Source of the DNA: an uncultured Draconibacterium sp.
GTDB lineage: Bacteria; Bacteroidota; Bacteroidia; Bacteroidales; Prolixibacteraceae
DNA: 64,000 nt
Direction of reading: 5' to 3'
Assembly: GCF_963676735.1 (NCBI RefSeq)
Contig: NZ_OY781464.1
Location: 3,009,001 to 3,073,000, forward strand
The notes below the pieces were generated by a model. The model saw only the letters and a list, made by a program, of their open reading frames with translations, had not been told where the DNA came from and did not search any database. The translations under genes and the position numbers were made by a program. This document shows positions 39,967-48,817 of the stretch, piece by piece; position 1 is the first letter of the stretch, and every line of letters starts with the position of its first letter.

Positions 39967-42408
39967 ATGAGAAAATTTAGTTTGATGCTGCTTTTGCAAT
40001 TGATGGCAGCAATTGCTTTTGGGCAAATTAATTTAACGGGAGTTGTTAAAGGAGAAGGCGAGCCGCTGGCAGGAGCCAGTGTTGTGATCGACAAATCGTT
40101 TTATGGCGTATCGGCAAAGGCAGACGGTACTTTCGAATTAAAAAACCTAAAATCGGGCAGTTATACGCTGTTGATTTCTTTTGTTGGTTTTGAACCACAA
40201 AAGCTTGATTTACAACTCAACGAGAGTAAAAATATTGAGGTTAATCTTGTGCCTGATGTAATAATGACTGATGAAGTGCTGATTTCAGCTACACGTGCCG
40301 GGAGCAAAACACCAGTAGCCTACAGCAATGTAAGCGGCGACGAAATTGCCAAACGCAACATGGGACAAGACATTCCTTTCTTGCTGAACCTGACACCGTC
40401 TTTTGTTACCACTTCTGATGCCGGAGCCGGTGTAGGTTACACCAATTTCCGTGTTCGTGGTACAGATTTGAACCGCATCAATGTTAGTGTAAACGGTATT
40501 CCACTGAACGATGCCGAATCGCACGGAACCTGGTTTGTAGACCAGCCGGATATGGCTTCGTCGTTGGAGAATGTACAAATTCAGCGCGGTGTTGGAACAT
40601 CAACCAACGGAGCCGCAGCTTTTGGTGCCAGCATTAACCTGCAAACCAATTCGTTAAACAAAGAAGCTTACGGCGAATTTAAAACAGCTGCCGGTACATT
40701 TAACACCTTTAAAAACACACTTTCAGCCGGTACCGGTCTGATCAATGATCATTTTACAGTTGACGTACGTTTGTCGAAAGTAACCTCTGATGGTTTTATC
40801 GACCGTGCCAGCTCCGACCTGAAATCGTTCTTTGTGTCGGGAGGTTATTACGCTGAAAATACAGTGGTTAAACTCAATGTGTTTTCAGGATTTGAAGAAA
40901 CTTACCAGGCCTGGTGGGGTGTTCCATCGGTTCGCTTAAACAACGATACTGAAGGAATGCAGCGTTATGCCGACCATTGGTTAATGTCGCAAGATGAAGT
41001 GGACCACATGATGGCGTCAGACAGTCGCACCTACAACTATTACACTTACGAAAACCAGGTTGATCACTATCAGCAAGATCACTACCAATTGCATTTTTCG
41101 CATAAATTTAATCCGGAATTAAATTTTAATGCGTCGTTGCATTATACCTATGGACGAGGGTATTACGAGAATTACAAAGCCGATGAAGACCTTGCCGACT
41201 ACCTGCTGGATAATATTGAAGTTGGCGACGAGGTAATAGAAACTACCGACCTGGTTAACCGAAAATGGCTCGACAATGATTTTTATGGTTTTACCTACTC
41301 GCTAAACCATACACGCAACAACAACGATTTTACTTTTGGTGGCGGTTACAACGTTTACGATGGCAACCACTTTGGCAATGTAATTTGGGCACAGTACCTG
41401 GGCGAGGCAGAATACAACCATGAATGGTACCGCAGCAACGGTTTGAAAAAAGATTTTAATGTTTTTGCCAAATACAACTGGCAGGTTAATGAAAAACTGA
41501 ACTTATTTGCCGATTTGCAATATCGTCACATAAACTACGAGATTGAAGGTATTGATGATGACCTGCGTGTTTTAGACCAGAAGCACGATTTTAATTTCTT
41601 TAATCCCAAACTGGGTATTTTCTACCAGGTGGCCGACAACCAGGAGCTTTACCTTTCGTATGCTGTGGCCAATCGCGAACCTAACCGGGCAGCTTTTGTT
41701 GACTACCCTGCTGGCTATGAACCTCCTGTGCACGAAACGCTACACGATTGGGAACTAGGTTACAATTTTGCCTCATCGAAATTTTCTTTTGGTGCCAATT
41801 ACTATTTTATGAGCTACAAAGATCAGCTGGTGGTTACCGGACAGATTAATGATGTAGGTTCTCCAATTATGGTAAATGTTGACAAGAGTTACCGCACGGG
41901 TATTGAGCTGCAGGCGGGTGTGCAAATTGCCTCCGATCTCCAATGGAATGGTAACACTACTTTAAGCATTAACAAGATTAAAGATTTTACGGAATTTGTT
42001 GACAACTGGGATACATGGGGACAAGAAGCTTATGACTTGGGCGATACCGACCTGGCATTTTCGCCAAACATAATTGCCAACAGTCAGTTTGTTTATGCTC
42101 CGGGCAAGCACTTCAGCCTTGCTTTTGTTACGCAATATGTTGGAGAGCAATACATCGATAACACCTCAAGTTCCGATCGTGTAATTGATGCTTACCTGAT
42201 AAATAACCTGAAAGCCGATTATTCGTTTACCACAAAACTGTTTGACGAAATTACGCTTCATTTTATGGCGAACAACCTGTTAAACCACACCTACGAAACC
42301 AACGCCTGGGTTTATCCTTACATTTTGGGTGGCGAACGCTTTAAAATGGATGGCTATTATCCGCAGGCAGGTGCCCACTTTATGTTTGGCATTGATTTTA
42401 AATTCTAA
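39967..42408 (+). CDS. TonB-dependent receptor, probable thiamine importer
   Basis: 813 residues. Signal peptide 1-20 (ends AIAFGQ), a carboxypeptidase-like domain (INLTGVVKGEGEPLAGASVVI, 21-105), the plug with VSGDEIAKRNMGQDIPFLLN and a 22-strand-type barrel that ends in GIDFKF. There is no SusD gene beside it, so it is a small-molecule receptor rather than a glycan one. Its TPP riboswitch indicates uptake of thiamine or a precursor, as in the thiamine-regulated Bacteroidota receptors (OMR1 type). No inner-membrane PnuT or kinase gene is in the window. Confidence 0.9.
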   Translation: MRKFSLMLLLQLMAAIAFGQINLTGVVKGEGEPLAGASVVIDKSFYGVSAKADGTFELKNLKSGSYTLLISFVGFEPQKLDLQLNESKNIEVNLVPDVIMTDEVLISATRAGSKTPVAYSNVSGDEIAKRNMGQDIPFLLNLTPSFVTTSDAGAGVGYTNFRVRGTDLNRINVSVNGIPLNDAESHGTWFVDQPDMASSLENVQIQRGVGTSTNGAAAFGASINLQTNSLNKEAYGEFKTAAGTFNTFKNTLSAGTGLINDHFTVDVRLSKVTSDGFIDRASSDLKSFFVSGGYYAENTVVKLNVFSGFEETYQAWWGVPSVRLNNDTEGMQRYADHWLMSQDEVDHMMASDSRTYNYYTYENQVDHYQQDHYQLHFSHKFNPELNFNASLHYTYGRGYYENYKADEDLADYLLDNIEVGDEVIETTDLVNRKWLDNDFYGFTYSLNHTRNNNDFTFGGGYNVYDGNHFGNVIWAQYLGEAEYNHEWYRSNGLKKDFNVFAKYNWQVNEKLNLFADLQYRHINYEIEGIDDDLRVLDQKHDFNFFNPKLGIFYQVADNQELYLSYAVANREPNRAAFVDYPAGYEPPVHETLHDWELGYNFASSKFSFGANYYFMSYKDQLVVTGQINDVGSPIMVNVDKSYRTGIELQAGVQIASDLQWNGNTTLSINKIKDFTEFVDNWDTWGQEAYDLGDTDLAFSPNIIANSQFVYAPGKHFSLAFVTQYVGEQYIDNTSSSDRVIDAYLINNLKADYSFTTKLFDEITLHFMANNLLNHTYETNAWVYPYILGGERFKMDGYYPQAGAHFMFGIDFKF

Positions 42409-42439
42409 AAAAGCTACAAGTAATTAGCTACATATAAAA

Positions 42440-42470
42440 AATCCATCTTTGAATTTATCAAAGATGGATT
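42440..42470. terminator. Terminator between two convergent genes
   Basis: Perfect 13-base stem AATCCATCTTTGA (42440-42452) and TCAAAGATGGATT (42458-42470), five-base loop. It separates the receptor gene from the chorismatase-like gene on the other strand and looks usable in both directions. Confidence 0.8.
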
Positions 42471-42512
42471 CTTTACATTTATCAGGTAACATAAAATCAC
42501 CTGGTAAATCGT

Positions 42513-43643
42513 TTATTCCAGAATTACTTTCCCCTCAATTTCAACCAGTAAATCGGGGCGGCAAATGTCGGCCACAATATAAACCACCTGTAAATTGCCA
42601 AAAGTACCTTTAACAACCTTGCGTATGGCGGCATAATCTTTTCTGTTTTTTACATATACGCGGGCGTGCCCAAATTGCGGACGACTCAAAGCATCAGGCA
42701 AAGTTTTTAAAACCTGGTCAGCATACAATCGTTCCATATTATCAATGGTAATCTCTGTCTGTTTTGTTGCATCGCCAATACCCACCGTATGTTCTCCAAT
42801 AATGGAAGCCGTTCCGGAAATAAAGATCATTTTTCTGTTCCGATACCGGAAGTAACGTGCACGCTCGAACTTAGGCGTGGTTTTGCTTTGGCATGCGGTG
42901 CCAACCAACACCTCGTTACTGTAGTGGTGAGCCGAAACCTGCTCCGGATTATCAATGGCCCGGGTAACCGTTTCTTTTGATTTTACGGCAACAAATTCTA
43001 CAAGCACACCTCCGTGGTTCATTCCTATTCCGGTTGCCGCCGGATAACCTTCCTGGTCAAATGCTTCGCCATAAGCATCAGAACGAACATCGTTAAAAGC
43101 CTGGTAGCGCTGTTCCTCTTCATCGTAACCCAGAATATCTTCAATGTAATTCCATTGCCGCACTATAGTATTTACAGGAAATTGAGCAATTTCAAGCACT
43201 TCAAGCAGCTCATCAAAAGCCTTCTCGGCATTAATCCGGCAGTTGCTGTTGGAATTGGCATGTACCGTACCCAGCAATATTTCTGTAGTACCGTTACGAA
43301 ACAAGGCTGAGTGGTTGCCGTATTCATGAATCATCTGACAATCCCACAACTCCGGATCGTAATAATACGCCTCAACAATTATTTTACAGCTTAACGGTGG
43401 TTGAGAAATAAAACTCAACAGCAAATCGTTGCCAAACATGTCTTTCAACTGCAAGCGCAAATTGATTAACAATTTATCGTATTCTTTGTGTGATTTAGTG
43501 TCAACAAAAAAATTCAGTTTAATGATTCGTTTGCCCGAATTAATTTTTGTTAGCTGCTGGAGGCAACTTTGCAGTTGTTCCTGCAGGTCGCCACAAGCCT
43601 TTTCAGGCTTTATATATGTTCTGTCTCCGTTTAAAAAATACAT
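42513..43643 (-). CDS. Chorismatase/RidA-superfamily protein, two domains
   Basis: 376 residues from the ATG at 43643, which has a purine-rich AAGGGGAGAAGG before it; a TTG 18 bases earlier is less likely. The C-terminal half has the hallmark of FkbO/Hyg5-type chorismatases: FERARYFRYRNRKMIFISGT ASIIG, followed by GDATKQTEITIDNMERL, a RidA-like trimer fold. The N-terminal half is a second, diverged domain. Known members hydrolyse chorismate to 3,4-dihydroxycyclohexadienoate or 3-hydroxybenzoate, but many relatives have no known substrate. It stands alone, so the pathway is not clear. Confidence 0.7.
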   Translation of the reverse strand: MYFLNGDRTYIKPEKACGDLQEQLQSCLQQLTKINSGKRIIKLNFFVDTKSHKEYDKLLINLRLQLKDMFGNDLLLSFISQPPLSCKIIVEAYYYDPELWDCQMIHEYGNHSALFRNGTTEILLGTVHANSNSNCRINAEKAFDELLEVLEIAQFPVNTIVRQWNYIEDILGYDEEEQRYQAFNDVRSDAYGEAFDQEGYPAATGIGMNHGGVLVEFVAVKSKETVTRAIDNPEQVSAHHYSNEVLVGTACQSKTTPKFERARYFRYRNRKMIFISGTASIIGEHTVGIGDATKQTEITIDNMERLYADQVLKTLPDALSRPQFGHARVYVKNRKDYAAIRKVVKGTFGNLQVVYIVADICRPDLLVEIEGKVILE

Positions 43644-43772
43644 CCTTCTCCCCTTACTCAAGAAATGAAGTACAAATATGGGTGTTTTTTATTTCTAAAA
43701 AATGATTTCGATTAAAATTATCCTGCAATTAGAAATGCCCCGAAAAATGCACTCAAACAACTGATTAAAAGC

Positions 43773-44453
43773 CTAATAATCTCCCTCTGCGGTTGCCCCA
43801 TTCAGCACTGCTTCAGTTGATCCAATTCCTAAACGGTCGGCTCCCTGCTCAAGAAAAGCTACGGCTGTTTCCCAATCGCGGATTCCGCCCGAAGGTTTTA
43901 CCTGCATTTTATCGCCAACCGTTTTTACCATCACCTCAATGTACTCCGGTTTGGCTCCCCCCGGCCCAAAACCTGTTGAGGTTTTTACAAAATCGGCACC
44001 GGCTTCGTACGATAATTCGCAGGCTTTTGCAATTTGCTCCAGGGTTAAATGGCCACTTTCCTGGATAACTTTTACCAGCACATTGTGTTGGTGCGCTACT
44101 TCTACAACGGCTTTTATATCGTCACGCACATAATCGTATTCTCCCGATAAGAATCGGCCAATATTCATTACCATATCAATTTCGTCAGTACCGTCTTTTA
44201 TGGCCTGTTTTGCCTGAAATGCTTTCACCGGCGTGGCATCAGCTCCGTGTGGAAAACTCAGCACACACGATACTTTTACACCGCTGTCTTTCAACAAATC
44301 TTTTGCAGGCTTTATGTCGCAAGGCTTTACACACATGCTAAATACCTTGTTTTTGATACACATTTCGGCATTGGTCTTTAAATCGGCCAAGGTTTGTTCG
44401 GGTTTTAAAACCGCATGATCTATGGTTTTCGCTACTTGTTCTTTTGTATACAT
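43773..44453 (-). CDS. deoC: Deoxyribose-phosphate aldolase
   Basis: 226 residues. Class I aldolase that splits 2-deoxyribose-5-phosphate into acetaldehyde and glyceraldehyde-3-phosphate in nucleoside breakdown. IDHAVLKPEQTLADL at the start, EIDMVMNIGRFLSG, the Schiff-base Lys in GADFVKTSTGF and VKPSGGIRDW. It is three bases downstream of xseB in the same operon. Confidence 0.95.
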   Translation of the reverse strand: MYTKEQVAKTIDHAVLKPEQTLADLKTNAEMCIKNKVFSMCVKPCDIKPAKDLLKDSGVKVSCVLSFPHGADATPVKAFQAKQAIKDGTDEIDMVMNIGRFLSGEYDYVRDDIKAVVEVAHQHNVLVKVIQESGHLTLEQIAKACELSYEAGADFVKTSTGFGPGGAKPEYIEVMVKTVGDKMQVKPSGGIRDWETAVAFLEQGADRLGIGSTEAVLNGATAEGDY

Positions 44454-44456
44454 TAT

Positions 44457-44657
44457 TTAATCCTCCATTTCCTTTAAAATCTGTTCAACCTGCTCGTTGG
44501 TTTTGGTCAATTTATCTTTACACGTTTTAAGCAACACCGATACGCGTTTTACTTTTTCGGCCAGTTCATCCACATCCAGCTCTTCATTTTCAATTTTCAC
44601 CAAAATCTCTTCTATCTCGGACATTGCCTCGCTGTACGATATTTTTTTAGCTGCCAT
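44457..44657 (-). CDS. xseB: Exodeoxyribonuclease VII small subunit
   Basis: 66 residues from the ATG at 44657 (MAAKKISYSEAM); the longer upstream reading overlaps xseA and lacks a family match. The core SYSEAMSEIEEILVKIENEEL is the usual XseB helical hairpin, rich in Glu. It joins XseA to make exonuclease VII. The start follows the xseA stop by one base. Confidence 0.92.
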   Translation of the reverse strand: MAAKKISYSEAMSEIEEILVKIENEELDVDELAEKVKRVSVLLKTCKDKLTKTNEQVEQILKEMED

Positions 44658-44658
44658 T

Positions 44659-46092
44659 CTATTTGTTTTGTATGATTTTACTTTTAATTGTTCCGTCGGC
44701 AAAACGCGTTTCCAACTCTTCACCCGTTTTAACATTCTTGCTCGACTTTATAATCTTTCCTTCTTTTAAGGTAACCGTAAACCCTCTTTTCAACACATTT
44801 TCAGGGTCTAACAAACGTACGCTGTTTTCATTCATAACTATACGGTCATGTTCCTTCATCAGTTTTCGTTTCACGCTTCCAAGCAATACATCCTGCTGAT
44901 GGTTCAGCGTAATATTTTCTTTTAAAATGGCCTCGCTTACCACGCGTTTTAGCAAACGTTGTTTCCTGCCAATATTGTTTTTTGTTTCAACACCCCACAC
45001 TGCCATTGAAGCATTTAAACCGTGTCTTACCTTATTTAATTCGCTGTGTTTTTTATATGAAAACTGACTGATATTTTGTTGCAATTCATTTCCGCGCCGG
45101 CTAAGTTTCACTTGCCTTTCGTTAATAAAATCGCTAACCGAATATTTTATTCCTTCTGCTATTCGTGCTAATTTATCGTGCTGTGTTTCCAGAATTTCGC
45201 GGGTACGTGTGCTTATTTCAGTTTCCACTTGTATTAAGCGCTCATAAAAACGTTCAATCCCATTTATAAAAAAACCGGCAACTGCAGTGGGTGTTTTTAA
45301 ACGGGTGTGAGCCACCAGGTCGATAATGGTGTCATCTTTTTCGTGCCCGATTCCTGTAATAACAGGGATTGGAAACTGAGTAATATTTATGGCCAGGTCA
45401 TAATCATCAAAACTACTCAAATCGGCAGTGGCACCTCCTCCGCGAATGATAGCCACAGCATCAAAAAAATCTTCGTAAGCAAAAACGCGATCGAGTGCAT
45501 TGATAATTGATGGTACTGTTTCTGCCCCCTGCATATAGGCTTCAAAAAGATGAGTATAAAATTTAAAACCGTATTCATTGTCCTCCAGCTGATTCATAAA
45601 ATCCTGATAACCGGCTGCTGTTGCTGAAGATATAACCGCAATTTTCTGAGGCACCAGGGGCAAGTCGAGCTCCTTGTTCATTTCAAAAACACCCTCTGCC
45701 TGCAAACGGTTAATTATTTCTTTTCGTTGCAGGGCCATATCGCCAACCGTATACGTAGGGTCAATATCTTTGATATTTAAACTTAAACCATAGGCCGGAT
45801 GATATTCGACAGTGGCTTGCACAAGAATTTTTATGCCTTGTGTAAAAGCTTGCCCGGTAGTGGTTTCAAAATAAGGTTTTAGCATCCGGTAGGTGTACGA
45901 CCAAATGGTGGCTCGCGAACGCGCTACAATTGTATTCCCTTGTTTTTCAACCAACTCCAGATAACAATGACCGCTCCTGTTATGTTTCAGCTCACTTACT
46001 TCGGCCACTACCCATACACTTCCGGGAAATGCCTCCAGCAGGGCATCTTTTATCGATTCGTTTAACTCCGAGAGCGTAAGTTGCTGTTTCAT
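44659..46092 (-). CDS. xseA: Exodeoxyribonuclease VII large subunit
   Basis: 477 residues. N-terminal OB-fold (LTLSELNESIKDALLEAFPG, HCYLELVEK), then the catalytic region with IAVISSATAAGYQDFMNQL and ITGIGHEKDDTIIDLVAHTR, and a long helical C-terminal part (about 280-460). Exonuclease VII degrades single-stranded DNA. Four bases after the subtilase gene. Confidence 0.95.
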   Translation of the reverse strand: MKQQLTLSELNESIKDALLEAFPGSVWVVAEVSELKHNRSGHCYLELVEKQGNTIVARSRATIWSYTYRMLKPYFETTTGQAFTQGIKILVQATVEYHPAYGLSLNIKDIDPTYTVGDMALQRKEIINRLQAEGVFEMNKELDLPLVPQKIAVISSATAAGYQDFMNQLEDNEYGFKFYTHLFEAYMQGAETVPSIINALDRVFAYEDFFDAVAIIRGGGATADLSSFDDYDLAINITQFPIPVITGIGHEKDDTIIDLVAHTRLKTPTAVAGFFINGIERFYERLIQVETEISTRTREILETQHDKLARIAEGIKYSVSDFINERQVKLSRRGNELQQNISQFSYKKHSELNKVRHGLNASMAVWGVETKNNIGRKQRLLKRVVSEAILKENITLNHQQDVLLGSVKRKLMKEHDRIVMNENSVRLLDPENVLKRGFTVTLKEGKIIKSSKNVKTGEELETRFADGTIKSKIIQNK

Positions 46093-46095
46093 AAC

Positions 46096-47733
46096 CTACT
46101 GTACTTTATTGATTTTGAAGGTTTCAACACCAGCTTTTGTTTGCACCGCAAGCAAATAAATCCCATACTGCAGATCGTGTAAATTATCGAGAACAATTGA
46201 CGATGCACCAAAACGCTGCCAGGTTTTTACCATTACACCATCCATAGAATACAGCGAAATAAGAATTTCCTGTTCGTTTAACACCCTGGCCGTTTGTAAT
46301 ACAATTTTATTTTGAAACGGGTTCGGAAATATTTTCCAGTTGCGTTGTTCCTTATTGGTTTGAACGGCAATAGGATCGAGTATCGCAGAAGCCGAGCGCA
46401 TATTTGGCACCCCATAGCCCTGTAATGAATCGGGTGAAAAATAGAGATGACCGCTTCTTTCTATCGCATCCTTTATTTCTGCTGCTGTTTTATTGGGATA
46501 ACGTTGCCACAGTGAAGCTGCCATGCCGGCCAATACCGGCGACGAAAAAGAGGTTCCGTTACCCAACCCAAAAGACCCATCAGAGCGTTGCAAAGTGGTT
46601 TGATAGCCCATTGCCGACACATTGGGTTTTAAGTCGCCGTTAGCAGCCGGTCCGGCCGATGTAAAATAGGCAGGATTTAAATTTTTATCAACTGCCCCAA
46701 CGCCTATAACTTCGGTTCCGTCTGATGGAGCAACAATCCGAAACCAGGGATCATCGCGTTCGTTTCCGGCACTTGAAAAAACCAACATGCCGCGCGATGC
46801 TGCAATATTGGCTCCCCGGGTTACCCGTGTGGTACTGCCATCCATATCGGCGTAGCTATGGTTGCTTCTTGCATCCTGAAATGTGGTGTAGCCCAACGAT
46901 GAGTTGATAATTTCGGCGCCAACGCTATCGGCAAACTCAGCAGCAGCCACCCAGTTGTCTTCCTCTATGATGTATTCAGAGCTGGTATCCTCCGACCGTA
47001 ACAACCAATAGGAAGCTCCCGGAGCGGTACCAATTAATGTTCCGGGCACATTAGCTCCCATACACGACAACACACTCATGCCGTGATAATTTGTTTGATA
47101 AAAATCGGCATCGGGATTTACAAAATCTTTAACACCCAGGATTTGATTATTGGCCCAAAGGCTATCGAATGCAGGCAAACTATTGGCATTTTTAAAACCG
47201 CCGTCGAGCACAGCAATTTGTATGCCCTGCCCGGTATAGTCTAAATCGTGTAGAAACTGTCCTTCGAGCATAGCCACCTGGTGCACAGAGCCACCATATT
47301 TGGCCGAATCTATTGGAGGAGCATCAACAATGGTTTCGTCATTAAATTTATTGTAAGCCTGTTTTGTTAAAGTCCCTGGTTTAGTCAAATGCACCTCGCT
47401 AATAAAAGCCCATGATTCAAGCTGCTGCCCGAGATTGGCAGAATCGGTTTTAACGGTAATTCCGTTTAACCATTTTGAAGCATGTACAAAAGTTACGTCA
47501 AGCGACAGCACCGAATCGATGTAGGTTTTATTAACCGGCAAATCCAACGAATCAAGCTGAATATTTTGACGAATTCTGCGTTGAATCGCTCGCTCTGAAA
47601 GATAAGCTTCGGGATGATCGAGCGAATAGCTGGAATTGTTTTTATCGGTAAAACCAATCCAATAATAGTTTTGTGCATTTAACTGTTGTAAGCCCCAAAA
47701 ACCAATAATTGCGAAAATTATGAGGTACTTCAT
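46096..47733 (-). CDS. Secreted subtilisin-like serine protease with T9SS tail
   Basis: 545 residues. Signal peptide 1-20, a propeptide-like region (about 25-150) and an S8 peptidase domain with all three catalytic residues: Asp in IAVLDGGF, His in YHGMSVLS and Ser in GTSFSSPVLAG. The last 80 residues are a type IX secretion sorting domain (WKIFPNPFQNKIVLQ ... GIYLLAVQTK). It should be exported and attached to the cell surface or released. Location upstream of xseA is probably without functional meaning. Confidence 0.92.
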   Translation of the reverse strand: MKYLIIFAIIGFWGLQQLNAQNYYWIGFTDKNNSSYSLDHPEAYLSERAIQRRIRQNIQLDSLDLPVNKTYIDSVLSLDVTFVHASKWLNGITVKTDSANLGQQLESWAFISEVHLTKPGTLTKQAYNKFNDETIVDAPPIDSAKYGGSVHQVAMLEGQFLHDLDYTGQGIQIAVLDGGFKNANSLPAFDSLWANNQILGVKDFVNPDADFYQTNYHGMSVLSCMGANVPGTLIGTAPGASYWLLRSEDTSSEYIIEEDNWVAAAEFADSVGAEIINSSLGYTTFQDARSNHSYADMDGSTTRVTRGANIAASRGMLVFSSAGNERDDPWFRIVAPSDGTEVIGVGAVDKNLNPAYFTSAGPAANGDLKPNVSAMGYQTTLQRSDGSFGLGNGTSFSSPVLAGMAASLWQRYPNKTAAEIKDAIERSGHLYFSPDSLQGYGVPNMRSASAILDPIAVQTNKEQRNWKIFPNPFQNKIVLQTARVLNEQEILISLYSMDGVMVKTWQRFGASSIVLDNLHDLQYGIYLLAVQTKAGVETFKINKVQ

Positions 47734-47845
47734 TTACAAATTATCTTCAAAGCCTTTTTGAAACCGGGTAGTTTGTTGAAAGCTCTGTTTATTAAAATGC
47801 CAAGTTAATGAAATAATAGTTTTTTGCCTTGTAGAATGCACGAAT

Positions 47846-48637
47846 TTATCGACGCTGTTTTTGGCGCATCATATATCCCGACGGATCTTGCAAAAACTGC
47901 TCCGGATCAAGAATTGTTCCCTTATTTTCTTCCAGCTCCATCATCTTTAGGTTATCAATACTGTCGCGTACGTTCGGATTCACTATTTGGCCGTTATCAT
48001 AAAAAAGCGTGTATAAAAGTGTACCATCTTTATCAAAATATTTCCATTCGCCATGGCGTAAATTGTTGCGGTATTCAGCCACCAACTCCTGACGCCCGTT
48101 TTCGTAGCTCACCAAAAACAAACCATGGCGCATACCATTTTTCATTTTACATTGCATATAAGGGACACCATTTTTATAAAATATCTGGTAATCTCCTTCT
48201 TCTTTGTTATTCACCCATTGCTTTTCTTCCATAACTTCACCCGAGGGATAGAAACGATGCGAGTTCCCCTCTTTTATTCCCCGTTTGTATTCCTCATCGG
48301 CCACAAGCAGGTTATTCTTGAATATCTTCCAAACGCCTTCTTTCTTTTGATTCAAAAAATTGCCTTCGGCCACTTTCTTGCGCCATACATCAAAAAGCTG
48401 TGTATGGGCTGTATCGTTTTTATATTCGATAAGCGCCTTTAACTGCCCCCCGGGATGATAACGTTTCCAGGTTCCAACAGGCTTGTCGTCCTTAAAATTC
48501 CCTTCGTAAAGTAAACGTCCGTTTGCCTGCTCTTTTTGCCATAAGCCCTGCCGCAATCCATCGGCGTCGGTTTGGTTAATCTGCGCCGAAGCAAACAAAT
48601 GAATCATAAAAAACAGCACTAATAAAAATCGTATCAT
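47846..48637 (-). CDS. Exported MORN/YwqK-repeat protein
   Basis: 263 residues with a signal peptide (1-18, ends ASA). About seven repeats of the MORN/YwqK kind run along the chain, each with a G-x(2)-x-Y/F pattern: RLLYEGNFKDDKPVGTWKRY, EEKQWVNNKEEGDYQIFYKN, CKMKNGMRHGLFLVSY and LVAEYRNNLRHGEWKYF. Proteins with such beta repeats are common in Bacteroidota and are called YwqK family antitoxins in databases, though that name probably does not describe their function. Convergent with nothing; own gene. Confidence 0.8.
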   Translation of the reverse strand: MIRFLLVLFFMIHLFASAQINQTDADGLRQGLWQKEQANGRLLYEGNFKDDKPVGTWKRYHPGGQLKALIEYKNDTAHTQLFDVWRKKVAEGNFLNQKKEGVWKIFKNNLLVADEEYKRGIKEGNSHRFYPSGEVMEEKQWVNNKEEGDYQIFYKNGVPYMQCKMKNGMRHGLFLVSYENGRQELVAEYRNNLRHGEWKYFDKDGTLLYTLFYDNGQIVNPNVRDSIDNLKMMELEENKGTILDPEQFLQDPSGYMMRQKQRR

Positions 48638-48761
48638 ACCCTCCTTCTTTTTTTTTGAACTGGTGAAATTAGAAACTTTTTTACCAATCTGTTTGTTCCC
48701 AATTAAAAACTATTCAGGCCTTAACCAACTATTGTCATATTTTAAACTCATAAATGTTTAT

Positions 48762-48769
48762 TAAATTTG
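48762..48769 (+). promoter_or_regulatory. Promoter -7 element of the TPR histidine kinase
   Basis: TAAATTTG matches TAnnTTTG, about 50 bases before the ATG at 48818. It overlaps an in-frame TTG that could be mistaken for a start. Confidence 0.45.
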
Positions 48770-48817
48770 ACCGTGGACAAAATATTTTTCAGACTATACC
48801 GTGTTTTTCGAAAACCA

